DNA of 64,000 nucleotides from Thalassoglobus sp. JC818 (GCF_040717535.1 NZ_JBFEFI010000010.1:1-64000), one strand, 5' to 3'. Shown: positions 48,189 to 59,263, numbered from the stretch's first letter. The notes: generated from the letters alone by a model not told the origin. Numbers and translations: made by a program.

Positions 48189-51100
48189 CTATCGCTTTTC
48201 GACTTCCTTCTGAAGCTCGGTCATGACTTCGGGAAGCGACCGCTCAAGGGAAGAAATACATTGCTGACAGCGTTCCCAATGCCCGCCCGCCGCAGCTTGT
48301 TCCAACTCGGCAGCGATCGAGGAAGAATGAGCGCCAATCGTCCTGAGACTCCCCTTCAGGGTGTGGGCAAATCGGTTCACATCATCAGAATTTCGTGATT
48401 CGTAGGCTTGCTGAAGTTTGACGAAGACTTGTGGCGACTCTTCCAGGAACGCCTGGGCAACGTCAAGTGCCAGCTCTTCGTCGTCCATCGCGCTGGAGAG
48501 AAGCTGCGCCCAATCGATGGCCGCTTTTGCATTCGAGCATTCTTCAGCGTTGACCGGAGTTGGCTCCGACGACTGACCGTTGGCGTGGTCCGAAGGAGAT
48601 TGACTGTCATCGTGAATTGGTTCTTGCATCTCTGTAATGTTTTCAGATTCTTCTGATGTTGGGCTGTCTGTCAGTTCTTTGATGACGCGTTTCAATTCCT
48701 GAGGCCGAATCGGTTTTGAAACATAGTCGTCCATCCCGGAGTCGAGGCACCTTTCGCGATCTCCCTTCATCGCATGGGCTGTCATTGCGACAATGGGAAC
48801 CGGTCCGATTTCTCCGAGGCTTTGAAGTTTTCGAATTTCTGCAGTCGCTGCCAAGCCGTCCATCTCCGGCATTTGAACATCCATCAGGATAAGATCGAAG
48901 TCTGACTTCTTGGCAGCAGTGATGGCTTCTCGTCCATTGTTCGCGACGGTGACGTTGTGGCTCCATTTCGACAACAGCCCGACAGCGAGTTTCTGATTGG
49001 CTGGGCTGTCTTCAGCGAGAAGAATTTTGAGCGAAGTGGTCGATTCAAGCATCTCAGCATTTTCGGCAGCTTCAAAGGACTCGCTTGAATCGGGGCTGTG
49101 AACGAGGTCGATGATGGCATCAAAGAGATCGGACTGTTTGATCGGTTTGGTGAGGTAACGCCCAATCCCCAGCTCTTCGCATCGCTTCAGATCTTCATTG
49201 CGATCCAGTGAGGTGAGCATCATCACGATCGTGCTGGAGATCTGTGAATCATTCTGAATCGTCTCCGCGAACATGAATCCATCGACATCCGGCATGCTCG
49301 CATCTGTGATCACCAGATCGAATGGTTTCTGCTTCTCAAAGGCAGCCCGCAGTTCTCGAAGTCCGGACTCTGCATCCGCCACAGCGAGTGGAGCCATTCG
49401 CCAGTTCACACACATCTCTTCAAGAATTTGACGGTTCGTGGAATTGTCATCTACGATCAGCACCCTCAGCCCTTCAACAGCACACAAGTCTTCGACCATT
49501 TCAGTCGGAACATCGTAGGCAACCGGCCGAAACTTGGCTGTGAAGTGGAATGTACTTCCTTTGCCGGGCTCGCTCTCAACCCAGATCTTTCCGCCCATCA
49601 GCTGCACCAGCCTCGAAGAGATCGTCAGCCCGAGACCTGTTCCTCCGAACTTGCGAGTTGTCGACATGTCCGCCTGTTCAAATGCCTGAAACACGCGAGC
49701 CTGTGTCTCAGCATCCATGCCGATTCCGGTATCTGTCACCTGAAACTGCAGCGTGATCTCTTCGTCGGTCGCTTCAACGAGATTCACGTGCAAAATCACT
49801 TCGCCCTGCTCCGTGAACTTAATCGCGTTCCCCAGCAGATTCACAATCACTTGCCGGAGCCGGAGTCCGTCGCCACGGATCAGGTTGGGGATTTCAGGAA
49901 CGATGTGACACGCCAATTCAAGCGATCGACTGTGAGCACGAATCGCCAGCGGTTTGATGGAATCGCCGAGCCACTCACGCAAATCGATGGGGTAGCATTC
50001 CAGTTCGAACCGTCCGGACTCGATCTTCGAGAAGTCGAGAATGTCATTGATAATTCCGAGTAAAGACTCCCCTGCGTTGAGGACGGTCTCGAGATAATCT
50101 CTCTGCTGCCCGTTGAGTTCTGTATCGAGGACCAGTTCCGTCATGCCGATGACGGCATTCATCGGTGTGCGAATTTCATGGCTCATATTAGCGAGAAACT
50201 CGCTCTTCGCACGGTTGGCCACTTCCGCCGCTTCCATTGCCGACTGCAATTCCATTTCGGCCAATTTGCGTTGCGTGATATCTCGAGCGATCCCCACCAG
50301 CCCGACAACTTCGTCATCCGCATTCGTGAGTGGAACCTTGGTGGTCAACAGCCAGCGACGAGTTCCGTCCGCCAGAAAGTTTTCTTCCTCACGATTAATA
50401 AGCGGTTCCTGGGTTTGCATCACCGCAAGGTCGTCTTCTCGAAATGCCTCCGCGAGTTCAATCGGGGTGAAGTCGAAGTCCGTCTTGCCGATCAGTTCCG
50501 CTTCTGTTTCCAGTCCGTACATCTTCACCAGAGCTTGATTCACCGTGACGAAGCAACTGTTCGCATCTTTGATGAAGATATAATCGGGAAGGTTGTCGAT
50601 GAGAGTTCTCAGCCGGTCCCGTTCATGTTCCAGTTGTTCGGCGATCTGATGATGTTGGGTAATGTCTCGCGAGATCCCGAGTGTTCCAAATACCGTCCCA
50701 TCGACTTTTCGCAGCGGCATTTTCGTCGCAGAAACCCACGAGACATGCCCATCCGGCCAGACGAGTCGTTCCTCGTGGTCAATGAGACCTTCGCCCGTTT
50801 CAAGAATGACTTGCTCAGCTTTGTAAGCATCCTGAGCATGTTCCGGCTGAAAGAAATCGTTATCGGTTTTTCCGATCGCTTCATCGGGTGAATTTAAACC
50901 TGACCGCAGTGCTTTGGCTCGATTGATTCTCAGGAATCGACCGTCGCGGTCCTTGAAGTAAATGTCGTCCGGAATCACCGACATCAGCTCTTCCATGAGC
51001 AATTGTTCGTGCTCGTAAGCCTCCTGAGTCTTTTCGTGACGCAGCACTTCCTCCCGGAGATCTTCAACAGCCGATTGAAGCTCGAGCGTTCGCGAGTGGA

Positions 51101-51464
51101 TCCGCGCATCCAATTCCAGATTGGCTTGCTTCATGCGGTCTTCCCAGGTTTTACGCTGATACCCGAGAATCGCCGTCGTCCAGATCGCAAAGAGAGTCAG
51201 CAGTGTATTGATCACGCTGACAACATCATTTCCATCGGAGAATTGAGAAATCGTGAACCCGACGAGGCACAAGACAGTCACCAGCCCCGCCATCTGCAGG
51301 ACAAGATTCCGATCCGTCGCGGAGAATGTCAGCACCAGAACAGCTACGTACAGCAGACCGAACGCAATTCCTGGGGGAATGAGGTGCTCCACGACCGAAA
51401 TGGCAATCGAGAGACCGATCGTCGAAACGATGATACTCTTCCGGGAGGAAAACAACCTCTGCAT
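48189..51464 (-). CDS. Hybrid sensor histidine kinase with PAS, REC and HPt domains
   Basis: 1091 residues. About four membrane helices (residues 10-105), a short coiled coil, PAS (about 155-275), PAS (about 285-400), HisKA with the phospho-accepting His429 in [14 protein letters not shown], and HATPase_c (about 530-650). Two receiver domains follow ('[14 protein letters not shown]...[12 protein letters not shown]' and '[14 protein letters not shown]...[13 protein letters not shown]'), and then a C-terminal HPt ('[14 protein letters not shown]'). A phosphorelay can therefore run His-Asp-His inside one chain; the final response regulator must lie elsewhere. Confidence 0.96.
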   Translation of the reverse strand: MQRLFSSRKSIIVSTIGLSIAISVVEHLIPPGIAFGLLYVAVLVLTFSATDRNLVLQMAGLVTVLCLVGFTISQFSDGNDVVSVINTLLTLFAIWTTAILGYQRKTWEDRMKQANLELDARIHSRTLELQSAVEDLREEVLRHEKTQEAYEHEQLLMEELMSVIPDDIYFKDRDGRFLRINRAKALRSGLNSPDEAIGKTDNDFFQPEHAQDAYKAEQVILETGEGLIDHEERLVWPDGHVSWVSATKMPLRKVDGTVFGTLGISRDITQHHQIAEQLEHERDRLRTLIDNLPDYIFIKDANSCFVTVNQALVKMYGLETEAELIGKTDFDFTPIELAEAFREDDLAVMQTQEPLINREEENFLADGTRRWLLTTKVPLTNADDEVVGLVGIARDITQRKLAEMELQSAMEAAEVANRAKSEFLANMSHEIRTPMNAVIGMTELVLDTELNGQQRDYLETVLNAGESLLGIINDILDFSKIESGRFELECYPIDLREWLGDSIKPLAIRAHSRSLELACHIVPEIPNLIRGDGLRLRQVIVNLLGNAIKFTEQGEVILHVNLVEATDEEITLQFQVTDTGIGMDAETQARVFQAFEQADMSTTRKFGGTGLGLTISSRLVQLMGGKIWVESEPGKGSTFHFTAKFRPVAYDVPTEMVEDLCAVEGLRVLIVDDNSTNRQILEEMCVNWRMAPLAVADAESGLRELRAAFEKQKPFDLVITDASMPDVDGFMFAETIQNDSQISSTIVMMLTSLDRNEDLKRCEELGIGRYLTKPIKQSDLFDAIIDLVHSPDSSESFEAAENAEMLESTTSLKILLAEDSPANQKLAVGLLSKWSHNVTVANNGREAITAAKKSDFDLILMDVQMPEMDGLAATAEIRKLQSLGEIGPVPIVAMTAHAMKGDRERCLDSGMDDYVSKPIRPQELKRVIKELTDSPTSEESENITEMQEPIHDDSQSPSDHANGQSSEPTPVNAEECSNAKAAIDWAQLLSSAMDDEELALDVAQAFLEESPQVFVKLQQAYESRNSDDVNRFAHTLKGSLRTIGAHSSSIAAELEQAAAGGHWERCQQCISSLERSLPEVMTELQKEVEKR

Positions 51465-51810
51465 GATCGAGCGACCTTCACGGATGGGAACGCGACGTGA
51501 ACGAATTGTTCAGATTGTAGCAAGAAACTGCCAGCCGCGCGGACTCTGAGCAGGAAATCAACCCAGCTTCAAACCTCGCTTTGGCCGACGATGTTCCCAA
51601 GAACCGTCGAACTCTTTGTCGTCAGCGTTTGAAGAACCCCAATGCGACGACAGATTGCCCTTGCCCTTCAGAGAGTTCATCAACGAATCGAGAATCTGAA
51701 ATTTACCGCGAACTTATTTCAAACTCCCTTGTCACTCCTCATGCGGCATTGCACACTTTCGAGGCCCCTACTCTGCCCCCACCGGCATCATTTCGCGCAG
51801 GATTTTCGTC
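51465..51810. other. Divergent intergenic region
   Basis: About 345 bases between the histidine kinase and the ABC exporter genes; both promoters should lie here. No gene-like frame or hairpin is supported. Confidence 0.5.
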
Positions 51811-53589
51811 GTGAAACTGGAGTCACCCAAACAACCTCCGAGCTCGCTTTGGGCGTTGACTCAGGGAAACCGTCTGCTTTACTCAGCAGCCATTGCCTGC
51901 ATGGCAGTCGGTATGCTGTTTTTGCTGCTCGTCCCGTTTGTTCTTCAGCAAACTCTCGATCGCCTTCGCGACGGTTCCGCGACTCTCACAGGCACACTCA
52001 TTCCGGCGGCGGCTCTGCTCATCACGTTGAATCTCCTTCACGGCGGGTTTACATATCTGCGAGGGCGCTGGTCCGCTCAAGCCAGTGAAGCAGTCGTGCA
52101 ACGTCTCCGGCGAAGACTTTACGCCCACATCGAAGCACTTCCCGCTCGATATTATGACACGAATTCAACTGGCGACATCGTCCAGCGGTGTTCCTCCGAC
52201 GTTGAAACCGTCCGAGCATTTATGGCGAATCATATTGTCGAAATCGCCAAGGTCGCACTGCTGCTTTTGATCGGGCTCCCGATTCTGTTCTCTCAGGATC
52301 TCCGCATGGGACTGATCTCGATCTCGCTCTTTCCCTTCATTATTGGCTTCGGGTTCTACTACTTCCGTCGCATCCATGAGATTTTTCAGAAAGTTGACGA
52401 GGCAGAAGGCACACTGACAACCGTTCTTCAGGAAAACCTGACAGGTGTGCGAGTCGTCCGAGCTTTCGGTCAACAAGAGTCTGAAATCGACAAGTTTCGA
52501 ACCGCGAACTCCGAATTTCGTGATCTCGAAATGGACATGTTTCGCACACTCAGCAGCTACTGGCCCACCTCGGATTTTCTGATCTTTGTCCAACTCGGAA
52601 CAGTCCTCATCGCTGGTGCTTACTTTGCAATGACCGGAGCGATCACCGTCGGCACCTGGATTTTCTTCTGGTGGCTGACTCAAACGATCATTTGGCCAGT
52701 TCGACAGATTGGCCGCGTCGTCGCGGATGCTGGACGAGCCACTGTCGCCATGAAACGTATCAATGAAATTCTCGGCGAGCCTGAAGAGTCTGAGGAACCG
52801 GTGCCTGAAGACCCGGTCAGTGGCGAAATTACAGTCACTGACCTTTCGTTCTCCTATGTCGAAGGAGAGCAGGTTCTCGATAACATTTCCTTTTCGATCG
52901 CTCCGGGAGAGACAGTGGCCATTGTCGGTCCTCCAGGTGCCGGCAAGTCGACACTCATGCATTTGCTCGTTCGGCTGTACGACTACACCGCAGGTTCCAT
53001 CACAATCGGTGGCAAGGAGCTGAAGGAAATCAATCGGCACGCGGTCCGAAGTGCTTTCGGCGTGGTGATGCAGGACCCGTTTCTGTACTCGCGGTCGGTT
53101 CGCGACAACATGATCATCGGGCGGAGTCATGCTTCACAGCAGGACATTGAAGAATCAGCATTGGCAGCGGACATTCACGGGAACATCTCGGACTTCAAAA
53201 ACGGGTATCAGACAGTCATTGGCGAACGCGGAGTCACACTCTCCGGAGGCCAACGACAACGTTTGGCGATTGCCCGCGCACTTCTGAAGCTTCCAACGTT
53301 TCTCATTCTCGATGACAGCCTCAGCGCCGTTGACACTCGGACAGAAACACAGATCCTCAAATCGCTGCATGCACGCCGTGGCCAGCAGACAACCATTCTG
53401 ATCGCGCATCGACTTTCGACAACGCGACTTGCTGATCGGATTTTCGTAATGGACCACGGGCGGATCATTCAGGAAGGAACTCACACCGAACTCATCGATG
53501 TAGATGGCCCTTACCAGCGTCTCTGGACCATTCAGGGAGTCGTCGAAGAAGAGATTCAGGAAGCGCTCGCGGAGGGATCGGCTCAATGA
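51811..53589 (+). CDS. ABC exporter half-transporter, degenerate-site subunit
   Basis: 592 residues from a GTG at 51811 with AGGA upstream. A six-helix exporter membrane domain (about 20-310) precedes an ATPase domain: Walker A GPPGAGKST (373-381), signature LSGGQ (477-481), Walker B with Asp502 in place of the usual catalytic Glu (FLILDDSLSAVD). Such an Asp marks the non-hydrolytic site in heterodimeric exporters such as BmrC/BmrD. The stop overlaps the next start as ATGA, so both subunits should be made together. Substrate is unknown. Confidence 0.95.
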   Translation: MKLESPKQPPSSLWALTQGNRLLYSAAIACMAVGMLFLLLVPFVLQQTLDRLRDGSATLTGTLIPAAALLITLNLLHGGFTYLRGRWSAQASEAVVQRLRRRLYAHIEALPARYYDTNSTGDIVQRCSSDVETVRAFMANHIVEIAKVALLLLIGLPILFSQDLRMGLISISLFPFIIGFGFYYFRRIHEIFQKVDEAEGTLTTVLQENLTGVRVVRAFGQQESEIDKFRTANSEFRDLEMDMFRTLSSYWPTSDFLIFVQLGTVLIAGAYFAMTGAITVGTWIFFWWLTQTIIWPVRQIGRVVADAGRATVAMKRINEILGEPEESEEPVPEDPVSGEITVTDLSFSYVEGEQVLDNISFSIAPGETVAIVGPPGAGKSTLMHLLVRLYDYTAGSITIGGKELKEINRHAVRSAFGVVMQDPFLYSRSVRDNMIIGRSHASQQDIEESALAADIHGNISDFKNGYQTVIGERGVTLSGGQRQRLAIARALLKLPTFLILDDSLSAVDTRTETQILKSLHARRGQQTTILIAHRLSTTRLADRIFVMDHGRIIQEGTHTELIDVDGPYQRLWTIQGVVEEEIQEALAEGSAQ

Positions 53590-55508
53590 CTTCAGGATGG
53601 ATTGATGATGATGACTTAAAAGAGAAGAAGCTCGATCTTCGTCTCTGGAAGTCACTTTTGAACTACACACTTCATTACCGGAAAACCAGTCTGATCTTTC
53701 TGTTGGTCGCCTTTTCAGCAGCTGGAGCAGACCTCGGGTTTCCGATCGTCACAGGTTCGTTAATTTCGGAAATCGATCGAGACATCTCACAGGTCAACAT
53801 CGCCTGGTACGCTGGGATGTATCTCACGTTGGCGATCGTGCTGAGTGCCTCGATCTGCGGCTTCATTCTGTGTGCGGGTCGGATTCGAACGAATGTCAGC
53901 CACGACATCCGACGTGATGCCTTCGAACAGCTGCAACGATTGTCTTTCAGCTTTTTTGACAAACGCCCTACCGGCTGGCTGATGGCCCGACTGACATCCG
54001 ACTGTCAGCGGCTGTCCGTCATTTTGGCGTGGGGAGTCATGGATCTGATCTGGGGAACCACCCTTATGATCGGAATCAGTGTCGTCATGCTCTGGTTCAA
54101 CTGGCGGGTGGCGATCGCCGTTCTCGCTGTTGTTCCGGTTTTGTTTGCAGTGAGCATGCTCTTCAAGAAGTGGATTCTTCGAACTTCTCGACTGGTTCGC
54201 CGAACGAATTCTCGCATCACCGGTGTGTACAACGAAGCCATTATGGGTGTTCGAACGACAAAGACGTTCGTCCGCGAGGAAGACAACCTCAAGGAATTCG
54301 ATCGTCTGACTTCAGAGATGTACGAGCACTCGGTTCGCAACGCAGTGCTATCGGCAGTTTATCTTCCGATCGTTCTGTCGCTAGGCAGTGTGGCAATCGC
54401 GTCGGCTCTTGTCATGGGCGGAAATCAGGTCCTCACGTCGACCTTGGCTATCGGTGAGATGGTCATGTTTATGTACTACGCGCAGATGTTTTTTACACCT
54501 GCGCAGGAAATCTCGGCGTGGTTTGCAGAACTGCAAATGGCTCAAGCATCCGCCGAGCGGGTTTTGGGTCTGATTGATTCGGTCCCTGAAATTCAGGACT
54601 CGGAAGAGGTCAAACAGCGTCTGCAAACACTCGGCAATGACGGGTACCCGAACCATCTGGGAGTGATTGAATTCCGTGATGTCGACTTCCGCTACGGCGA
54701 CGGTCCGCAAATCATTCAAGGATTCAACCTCACTGTTCAACCGGGAGAAACGATTGCGCTCGTGGGAGCAACAGGCGGTGGTAAGTCTACCGTCGTCAAT
54801 CTTCTGTGCCGCTTCTACGAACCAACTTCCGGTGAGATCCTGATCGACGGAATCGACTATCGGCAACGCAGCCTCAGTTGGCTTCAGTCGAATCTCGGAA
54901 TTGTGCTGCAACAGCCACACTTGTTCAGCGGCACAATTGCCGACAACATCCGCTACGGTCGACCGGAATCGACTCAGGAAGAAGTTGTCGAGGCTGCGAC
55001 CCTCGTGGGAGCACATTCATTTATCACCGAAATGAATGCCGGCTACGATTCGCAAGTCGGTGAAGGAGGTACACAACTTAGCCTCGGGCAGCGACAACTT
55101 ATTTCGTACGCCAGAGCTGTTCTCAAACGTCCGCGGCTTTTGGTCATGGACGAAGCGACATCATCGATTGATACCGAAACGGAGAAGGTGATTCAGGAGT
55201 CGCTGTCCAGAATCCTGCGAGACCGGACGAGTTTTGTGATCGCGCACCGCTTGTCCACAATTCGGTCCGCTGACCGAATTCTCGTCATCTCGCAAGGGAA
55301 GATTCTGGAACAGGGATCGCACGCTGAGCTATTAAAGCTTCGTGGAGACTACTACAAACTCTACACGGACCAGTCGATTCGCGACGTCGGTCGTATTGAA
55401 TCGATGACTCTCAGCGACGACGACTCCGCCGAAGATTTCAACACCACTTCGTCTCGATCAGAGAAGAACCATTCATCTCTGTCGCCCACACTACGGCAAC
55501 AGAAGTGA
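53586..55508 (+). CDS. ABC exporter half-transporter, catalytic-site subunit
   Basis: 640 residues. Exporter membrane domain (about 25-330) and ATPase domain with Walker A GATGGGKST (394-402), a non-canonical signature LSLGQ (498-502) and Walker B LLVMDEATSS with the catalytic Glu523. The canonical Glu of this chain would pair with the LSGGQ of its partner, and the altered signature with the Asp of its partner, which is the asymmetric arrangement of heterodimeric exporters. A short acidic, Ser-rich tail follows. Start overlaps the previous stop by four bases. Confidence 0.95.
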   Translation: MTSGWIDDDDLKEKKLDLRLWKSLLNYTLHYRKTSLIFLLVAFSAAGADLGFPIVTGSLISEIDRDISQVNIAWYAGMYLTLAIVLSASICGFILCAGRIRTNVSHDIRRDAFEQLQRLSFSFFDKRPTGWLMARLTSDCQRLSVILAWGVMDLIWGTTLMIGISVVMLWFNWRVAIAVLAVVPVLFAVSMLFKKWILRTSRLVRRTNSRITGVYNEAIMGVRTTKTFVREEDNLKEFDRLTSEMYEHSVRNAVLSAVYLPIVLSLGSVAIASALVMGGNQVLTSTLAIGEMVMFMYYAQMFFTPAQEISAWFAELQMAQASAERVLGLIDSVPEIQDSEEVKQRLQTLGNDGYPNHLGVIEFRDVDFRYGDGPQIIQGFNLTVQPGETIALVGATGGGKSTVVNLLCRFYEPTSGEILIDGIDYRQRSLSWLQSNLGIVLQQPHLFSGTIADNIRYGRPESTQEEVVEAATLVGAHSFITEMNAGYDSQVGEGGTQLSLGQRQLISYARAVLKRPRLLVMDEATSSIDTETEKVIQESLSRILRDRTSFVIAHRLSTIRSADRILVISQGKILEQGSHAELLKLRGDYYKLYTDQSIRDVGRIESMTLSDDDSAEDFNTTSSRSEKNHSSLSPTLRQQK

Positions 55509-55982
55509 CGTTCTTCAGGCAGCGACGCTGAGAAACCAGTCTCGCTGCTGGATCGATTCGAAGTCGATTTCGTTTCGAGAGAGCCCTTCCCACAACATTC
55601 CATTCCTTGGCTTGCACTGACTCGCACGAGCAAACTCAACGTTCTCAATGAGTAAGAGTGCGCAGGCGAGTACATCGGAAAGATCAACTTGCTCTTTTGA
55701 ACTCGGCAACTCCTAGCTCGGAAGCATCATTCCGAAGATTGCTCGCGAGGAAAGCTGACGCGAGTTCCCGCTCTGCCCTTGGCGATGATTGCATTCTTAA
55801 TCGCTCTGAGTAGACTGAATGGAAGAGTTTTCGCACTTCCAATTCTTGTCCACTCAGGTTCAACACCATGCAACTCTCACAGATTCTCCACATACGGTCC
55901 AGAAAACGACCAGTCGTGTCGCGTATCTCTGGGCAGTAGATTCTTAGAGGGTTGCAATTGTGTCTCTAGAAGAGTTCATCCA
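55509..55982. other. Intergenic region with small minus-strand frames
   Basis: Two short minus-strand frames (55515-55709, starting with TTG, and 55684-55893) are moderately protein-like but overlap each other in different frames and lack good binding sites. I leave them unassigned. No RNA or repeat is apparent. Confidence 0.4.
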
Positions 55983-56984
55983 ATGATCCGATATGGGTTT
56001 CCGATCTGGTTCCGTGCATTCAGTATTGGACTTTCACTCCTGATTCTCGGGAGCAGCCCTCTAGCTCTTGCTCAAGACGACGATTCTTCTCCCGCGACCG
56101 ACGCCGAAGAATCCGCTTTCGAAGTCCCCGAAGAAGAAAAGCCCTTCTGGGATAGCGCACAAGCATTCGTCGATGCATACTCCGCGAGAGATGCTGAAGC
56201 CATTGGGAATCTGTTCACTGAGGATGCAGAATTCTTCGACGAACTCGGCGTCAGCACAACTGGCCGAGACAACATTGTCGCACGTTATCAATACGCCTTT
56301 GAGTCATCCCCGGAAGCGGTCATCGAATCGATTCACATCGAGGGAGTTCGGCATCTGAGCGACAACATGGCCATTGAAAAGGGAACAGTGGTCGCATCAG
56401 CTTCGGCCGACAGTCCCCGCTTTCTGGCACACTACCACGCCATCCACAAACTTGGTGAAGATGGAACCTGGAGAATTCATGTTCTGCGGGATTCACCACG
56501 GGAAGAACTTGGTCGCGGCGAACAACTCGATCAGCTCTCGTGGATGCTCGGTGATTGGATCAACGAAGATCCGGAAACAACTGTCCACACCAGTTGCGAC
56601 TGGTCCGAAGACGGAAACTTCCTGCTGCGACAGTTCACGGTCATGACTCGTGATGGTCTTCAGATGAATGGAGTTCAACGCACAGGGTGGGATCCGATCC
56701 ACAAGAAACTGCGGACTTGGACTTTCGATTCCGAAGGTGGCTTTTTCACCGGCTTCTGGACGAAATCAGAGGAAGGCTGGATTCTGACATCAGCTGGCGT
56801 GACTGCATCTGGAGAGACTGTCACTTCGACAGCCACATACCAGATCATCGATTCCGAAATGGTCATCTGGCAATACACCAACCTCATCATCGGCGACGCA
56901 GTCCACGGAGCAGGCGAGCCCGTCACCATGGTGCGAAGCGCTCCCTCACCGAGTCTTGAAGAAGAAGCGACCGGCGAGGAATAG
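55983..56984 (+). CDS. Secreted SnoaL-like/DUF1579-like protein
   Basis: 333 residues from the ATG at 55983; the frame upstream to 55779 is open but the signal peptide (about 1-31, cleavage near LALAQ) fixes the start. A SnoaL-like region (about 55-165, 'FVDAYSARDAEAIGNLFTEDAEFFDELG...GRDNIVARY') is followed by a second beta-rich region ('LSWMLGDWINEDPETTVHTSCDWSEDGNFLLRQF', 'VQRTGWDPIHKKLRTWTFDSEGGFFTG') like DUF1579-type proteins. It is exported; any enzyme activity is unknown. Confidence 0.8.
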   Translation: MIRYGFPIWFRAFSIGLSLLILGSSPLALAQDDDSSPATDAEESAFEVPEEEKPFWDSAQAFVDAYSARDAEAIGNLFTEDAEFFDELGVSTTGRDNIVARYQYAFESSPEAVIESIHIEGVRHLSDNMAIEKGTVVASASADSPRFLAHYHAIHKLGEDGTWRIHVLRDSPREELGRGEQLDQLSWMLGDWINEDPETTVHTSCDWSEDGNFLLRQFTVMTRDGLQMNGVQRTGWDPIHKKLRTWTFDSEGGFFTGFWTKSEEGWILTSAGVTASGETVTSTATYQIIDSEMVIWQYTNLIIGDAVHGAGEPVTMVRSAPSPSLEEEATGEE

Positions 56985-57121
56985 CACAACACTTTCGGCT
57001 TCGATCAGGATGTGAAGACCGAAGCCACAATTACTGATCTGCAGATCCCCTGATCACGGAGCAGCGAAACGAAATCACTTCGCTCCATTTGAAACATATC
57101 CGTCACGACAACGAGTTCACT

Positions 57122-59263
57122 ATGAAGCCTTTATCAGTTGCGAAGATCCTGTTTGCTGCTCTGTTGGTCTTCACCCTTGGCGTCCCCGCACAGAGTCTAC
57201 ACGCACGTGGATTCGGCGGCGGAGGTGGTGGTCGAGGGATAGGAGGCGGCGGAGGCCGCAGTTTTGGTGGTGGAGGCGGTGGCGGTCGCAGCTTCGGCGG
57301 AGGAGGTGGCAGAAGCTTCGGAGGAGGCGGGGGAATCAGCAGACCCTCAGCACCTTCGATGAGCCGTCCATCTCGACCTTCAACTCCGTCATTCAGTCGA
57401 CCATCCACACCTTCGCGACCGACGTCTCGACCTTCGATTCCGTCTTCGCGTCCATCAACACCATCGTCACGGCCTTCGATTCCTTCGTCGAGGCCATCAC
57501 TTCCATCTTCGCGCCCATCTGTTCCTTCGCGACCGTCAACACGCCCATCGGTCCCATCAACCCGACCCGGACTGCAGCCTGGCAACCGTCCGAGTACTCG
57601 TCCTGGAAACTTGCCGAGCATTCAACCCGGCAATCGTCCAAGCATTCAGCCAGGGAATCGACCAAGCACGTTGCCCAGCACTCGCCCAGGAGTCGACACC
57701 GGACGACCCCTGCCTTCGCGTCCATCGCAAAGACCTTCCCAACGTCCTTCCCTGCCTGGTTTGGGAGGTGGTGACCGACCGGGTATCGGAGACCGTCCTG
57801 GAACTGGAGACAGGCCAGGAATTGGTAATCGCCCCGGAGCTGGAGATCGCCCCGGTATTGGAGACAGACCCGGAACAGGCGACCGACCTGGAATCGGCGA
57901 CAGGCCAGGAGCAGGAGATCGTCCCGGAATCGGTGACCGGCCCGGCATTGGAGACAGACCCGGAATCGGAGATCGGCCTGGAATCGGCGATCGACCTGGG
58001 AACCGACCGGATCGACCGTCACAACTTCCAAGCTTCGATGATCGTCGGGACAATCTCCAAGATCGCCTCGACAACCGCAACGATCGGATTTCAAATCGCG
58101 GAGATCGCTGGGACGATCGGCAAGACCGATGGAACGACAGAAACGATCGCTGGAATGACTGGCACGATCGACACTACCACCATCACGATCACTGGCACAA
58201 CGGCTACTGGCACGGTCCGTGGTACCCAGGCAGTCGTTGGAACTACTGGTGGGACAATTATCCCGTGTTGTCAGCCTTCGGTGTGACAAGTTGGGCCATC
58301 AATCGAGTCGGTTGGGCCTTCGGTTATTACGACTATTACAACCCGTATGCGACTTCGACTTACATTGACAACAGCTCAATGGTCTACAACTACAGCCAAC
58401 CACTCATTATGACACCTGATGAGACGACACTTTCCGCGGATCCGCAAAGTGATCTCACCGAGACACCGATTCCGGAAGAAGTTCTCAGTAACTTCGATCA
58501 GGCGCGTGTCGACTTCTACAACGAAGACTATCAAGCTGCGTTGAAATCGACGGATGCAGCTTTGGGAGAGTTGCCAAACGACGCGGTGATTCATGAGTTC
58601 CGAGCGTTGGTTTCCTTCGCATTAGGAAACTACAACGAAGCAGCCGCGACGCTTTATGCGGTTCTCAGTGTCGGTCCCGGCTGGGACTGGACCACGATGA
58701 GCGGTCTCTATCCGAGCGTCGATGTCTACACGACTCAGCTTCGTGCACTGGAAAGTTACTGCCGTTCGAATCCACAGGATCAACCTGCCCGATTTGTCTT
58801 GGCTTACCACTACGTGACCGCCGGACACGACGAAGCAGCAATCCGACAACTGCAAGGACTCGTCGAAGCAAATCCTCAGGATCAGGTTTCACGCGAGATG
58901 CTCGAACGACTCGATCCAGACGCAGAAATTCCGGACAGCCCAAAACAAGTTGAACCTCCAAAACCAACGCAGGCGATTTCGGAAGACCAGTTGGTGGGGA
59001 CATGGACAGCCACACGCGGGGATTCGACCTTCGAGATGACACTCGGAGCTGACCGTGAATTCAGTTGGTCATACTCGCAGTCCGGCGGAGACGCTCAGAA
59101 AGTGACCGGAGTTTGGGGGATCGATGACGACGGAATTCTCGCCATGGAAATGAATGACGAAGGGACAATGCTTGCCCAAGTCATCGTGAAGGGAAATTCA
59201 CTCGACTTCTACATGCTCGGAGACACTCAGGGGCAGGACCCGCTGAAGTTTCAGAAGAAGTAG
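57122..59263 (+). CDS. Secreted low-complexity (Gly/Ser-Arg-Pro/GDRPG) protein with TPR region
   Basis: 713 residues from the ATG at 57122. Signal peptide (about 1-25), then a Gly-rich part (GGGGGRSFGGGGG), a Ser-Arg-Pro part with many SRPS steps, and thirteen GDRPGI-type hexapeptides (57770-58003). Next come an Asp/Arg/Asn/Trp/His-rich part, a hydrophobic, Tyr/Trp-rich stretch (about 375-420), TPR-like helices (about 455-625) and a C-terminal beta-rich domain ('LVGTWTATRGDSTFEMTLGADREFSW'). The low-complexity parts produce long spurious minus-strand frames. An exported, probably surface or matrix, protein of unknown role. Confidence 0.85.
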   Translation: MKPLSVAKILFAALLVFTLGVPAQSLHARGFGGGGGGRGIGGGGGRSFGGGGGGGRSFGGGGGRSFGGGGGISRPSAPSMSRPSRPSTPSFSRPSTPSRPTSRPSIPSSRPSTPSSRPSIPSSRPSLPSSRPSVPSRPSTRPSVPSTRPGLQPGNRPSTRPGNLPSIQPGNRPSIQPGNRPSTLPSTRPGVDTGRPLPSRPSQRPSQRPSLPGLGGGDRPGIGDRPGTGDRPGIGNRPGAGDRPGIGDRPGTGDRPGIGDRPGAGDRPGIGDRPGIGDRPGIGDRPGIGDRPGNRPDRPSQLPSFDDRRDNLQDRLDNRNDRISNRGDRWDDRQDRWNDRNDRWNDWHDRHYHHHDHWHNGYWHGPWYPGSRWNYWWDNYPVLSAFGVTSWAINRVGWAFGYYDYYNPYATSTYIDNSSMVYNYSQPLIMTPDETTLSADPQSDLTETPIPEEVLSNFDQARVDFYNEDYQAALKSTDAALGELPNDAVIHEFRALVSFALGNYNEAAATLYAVLSVGPGWDWTTMSGLYPSVDVYTTQLRALESYCRSNPQDQPARFVLAYHYVTAGHDEAAIRQLQGLVEANPQDQVSREMLERLDPDAEIPDSPKQVEPPKPTQAISEDQLVGTWTATRGDSTFEMTLGADREFSWSYSQSGGDAQKVTGVWGIDDDGILAMEMNDEGTMLAQVIVKGNSLDFYMLGDTQGQDPLKFQKK
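57770..58003 (+). repeat. Thirteen 18-bp coding repeats (GDRPGI hexapeptides)
   Basis: Thirteen in-frame units encode G-D/N-R-P-G-I/T/A. Silent and missense variation exists between units, so the array is older than the 57-bp repeat of the PIN gene. It is a coding repeat, not a CRISPR or spacer array. Confidence 0.9.

Noticed and set aside
55684-55893. Minus-strand frame of 69 codons
   Set aside because: It overlaps another weak frame, lacks a binding site and shows no recognisable domain.
57393-58289. Long minus-strand open frame (298 codons) and a second one at 57103-57621
   Set aside because: They are antisense to the Ser-Arg-Pro and GDRPG repeats; the low-complexity plus-strand gene explains them, and their translations are themselves repetitive.
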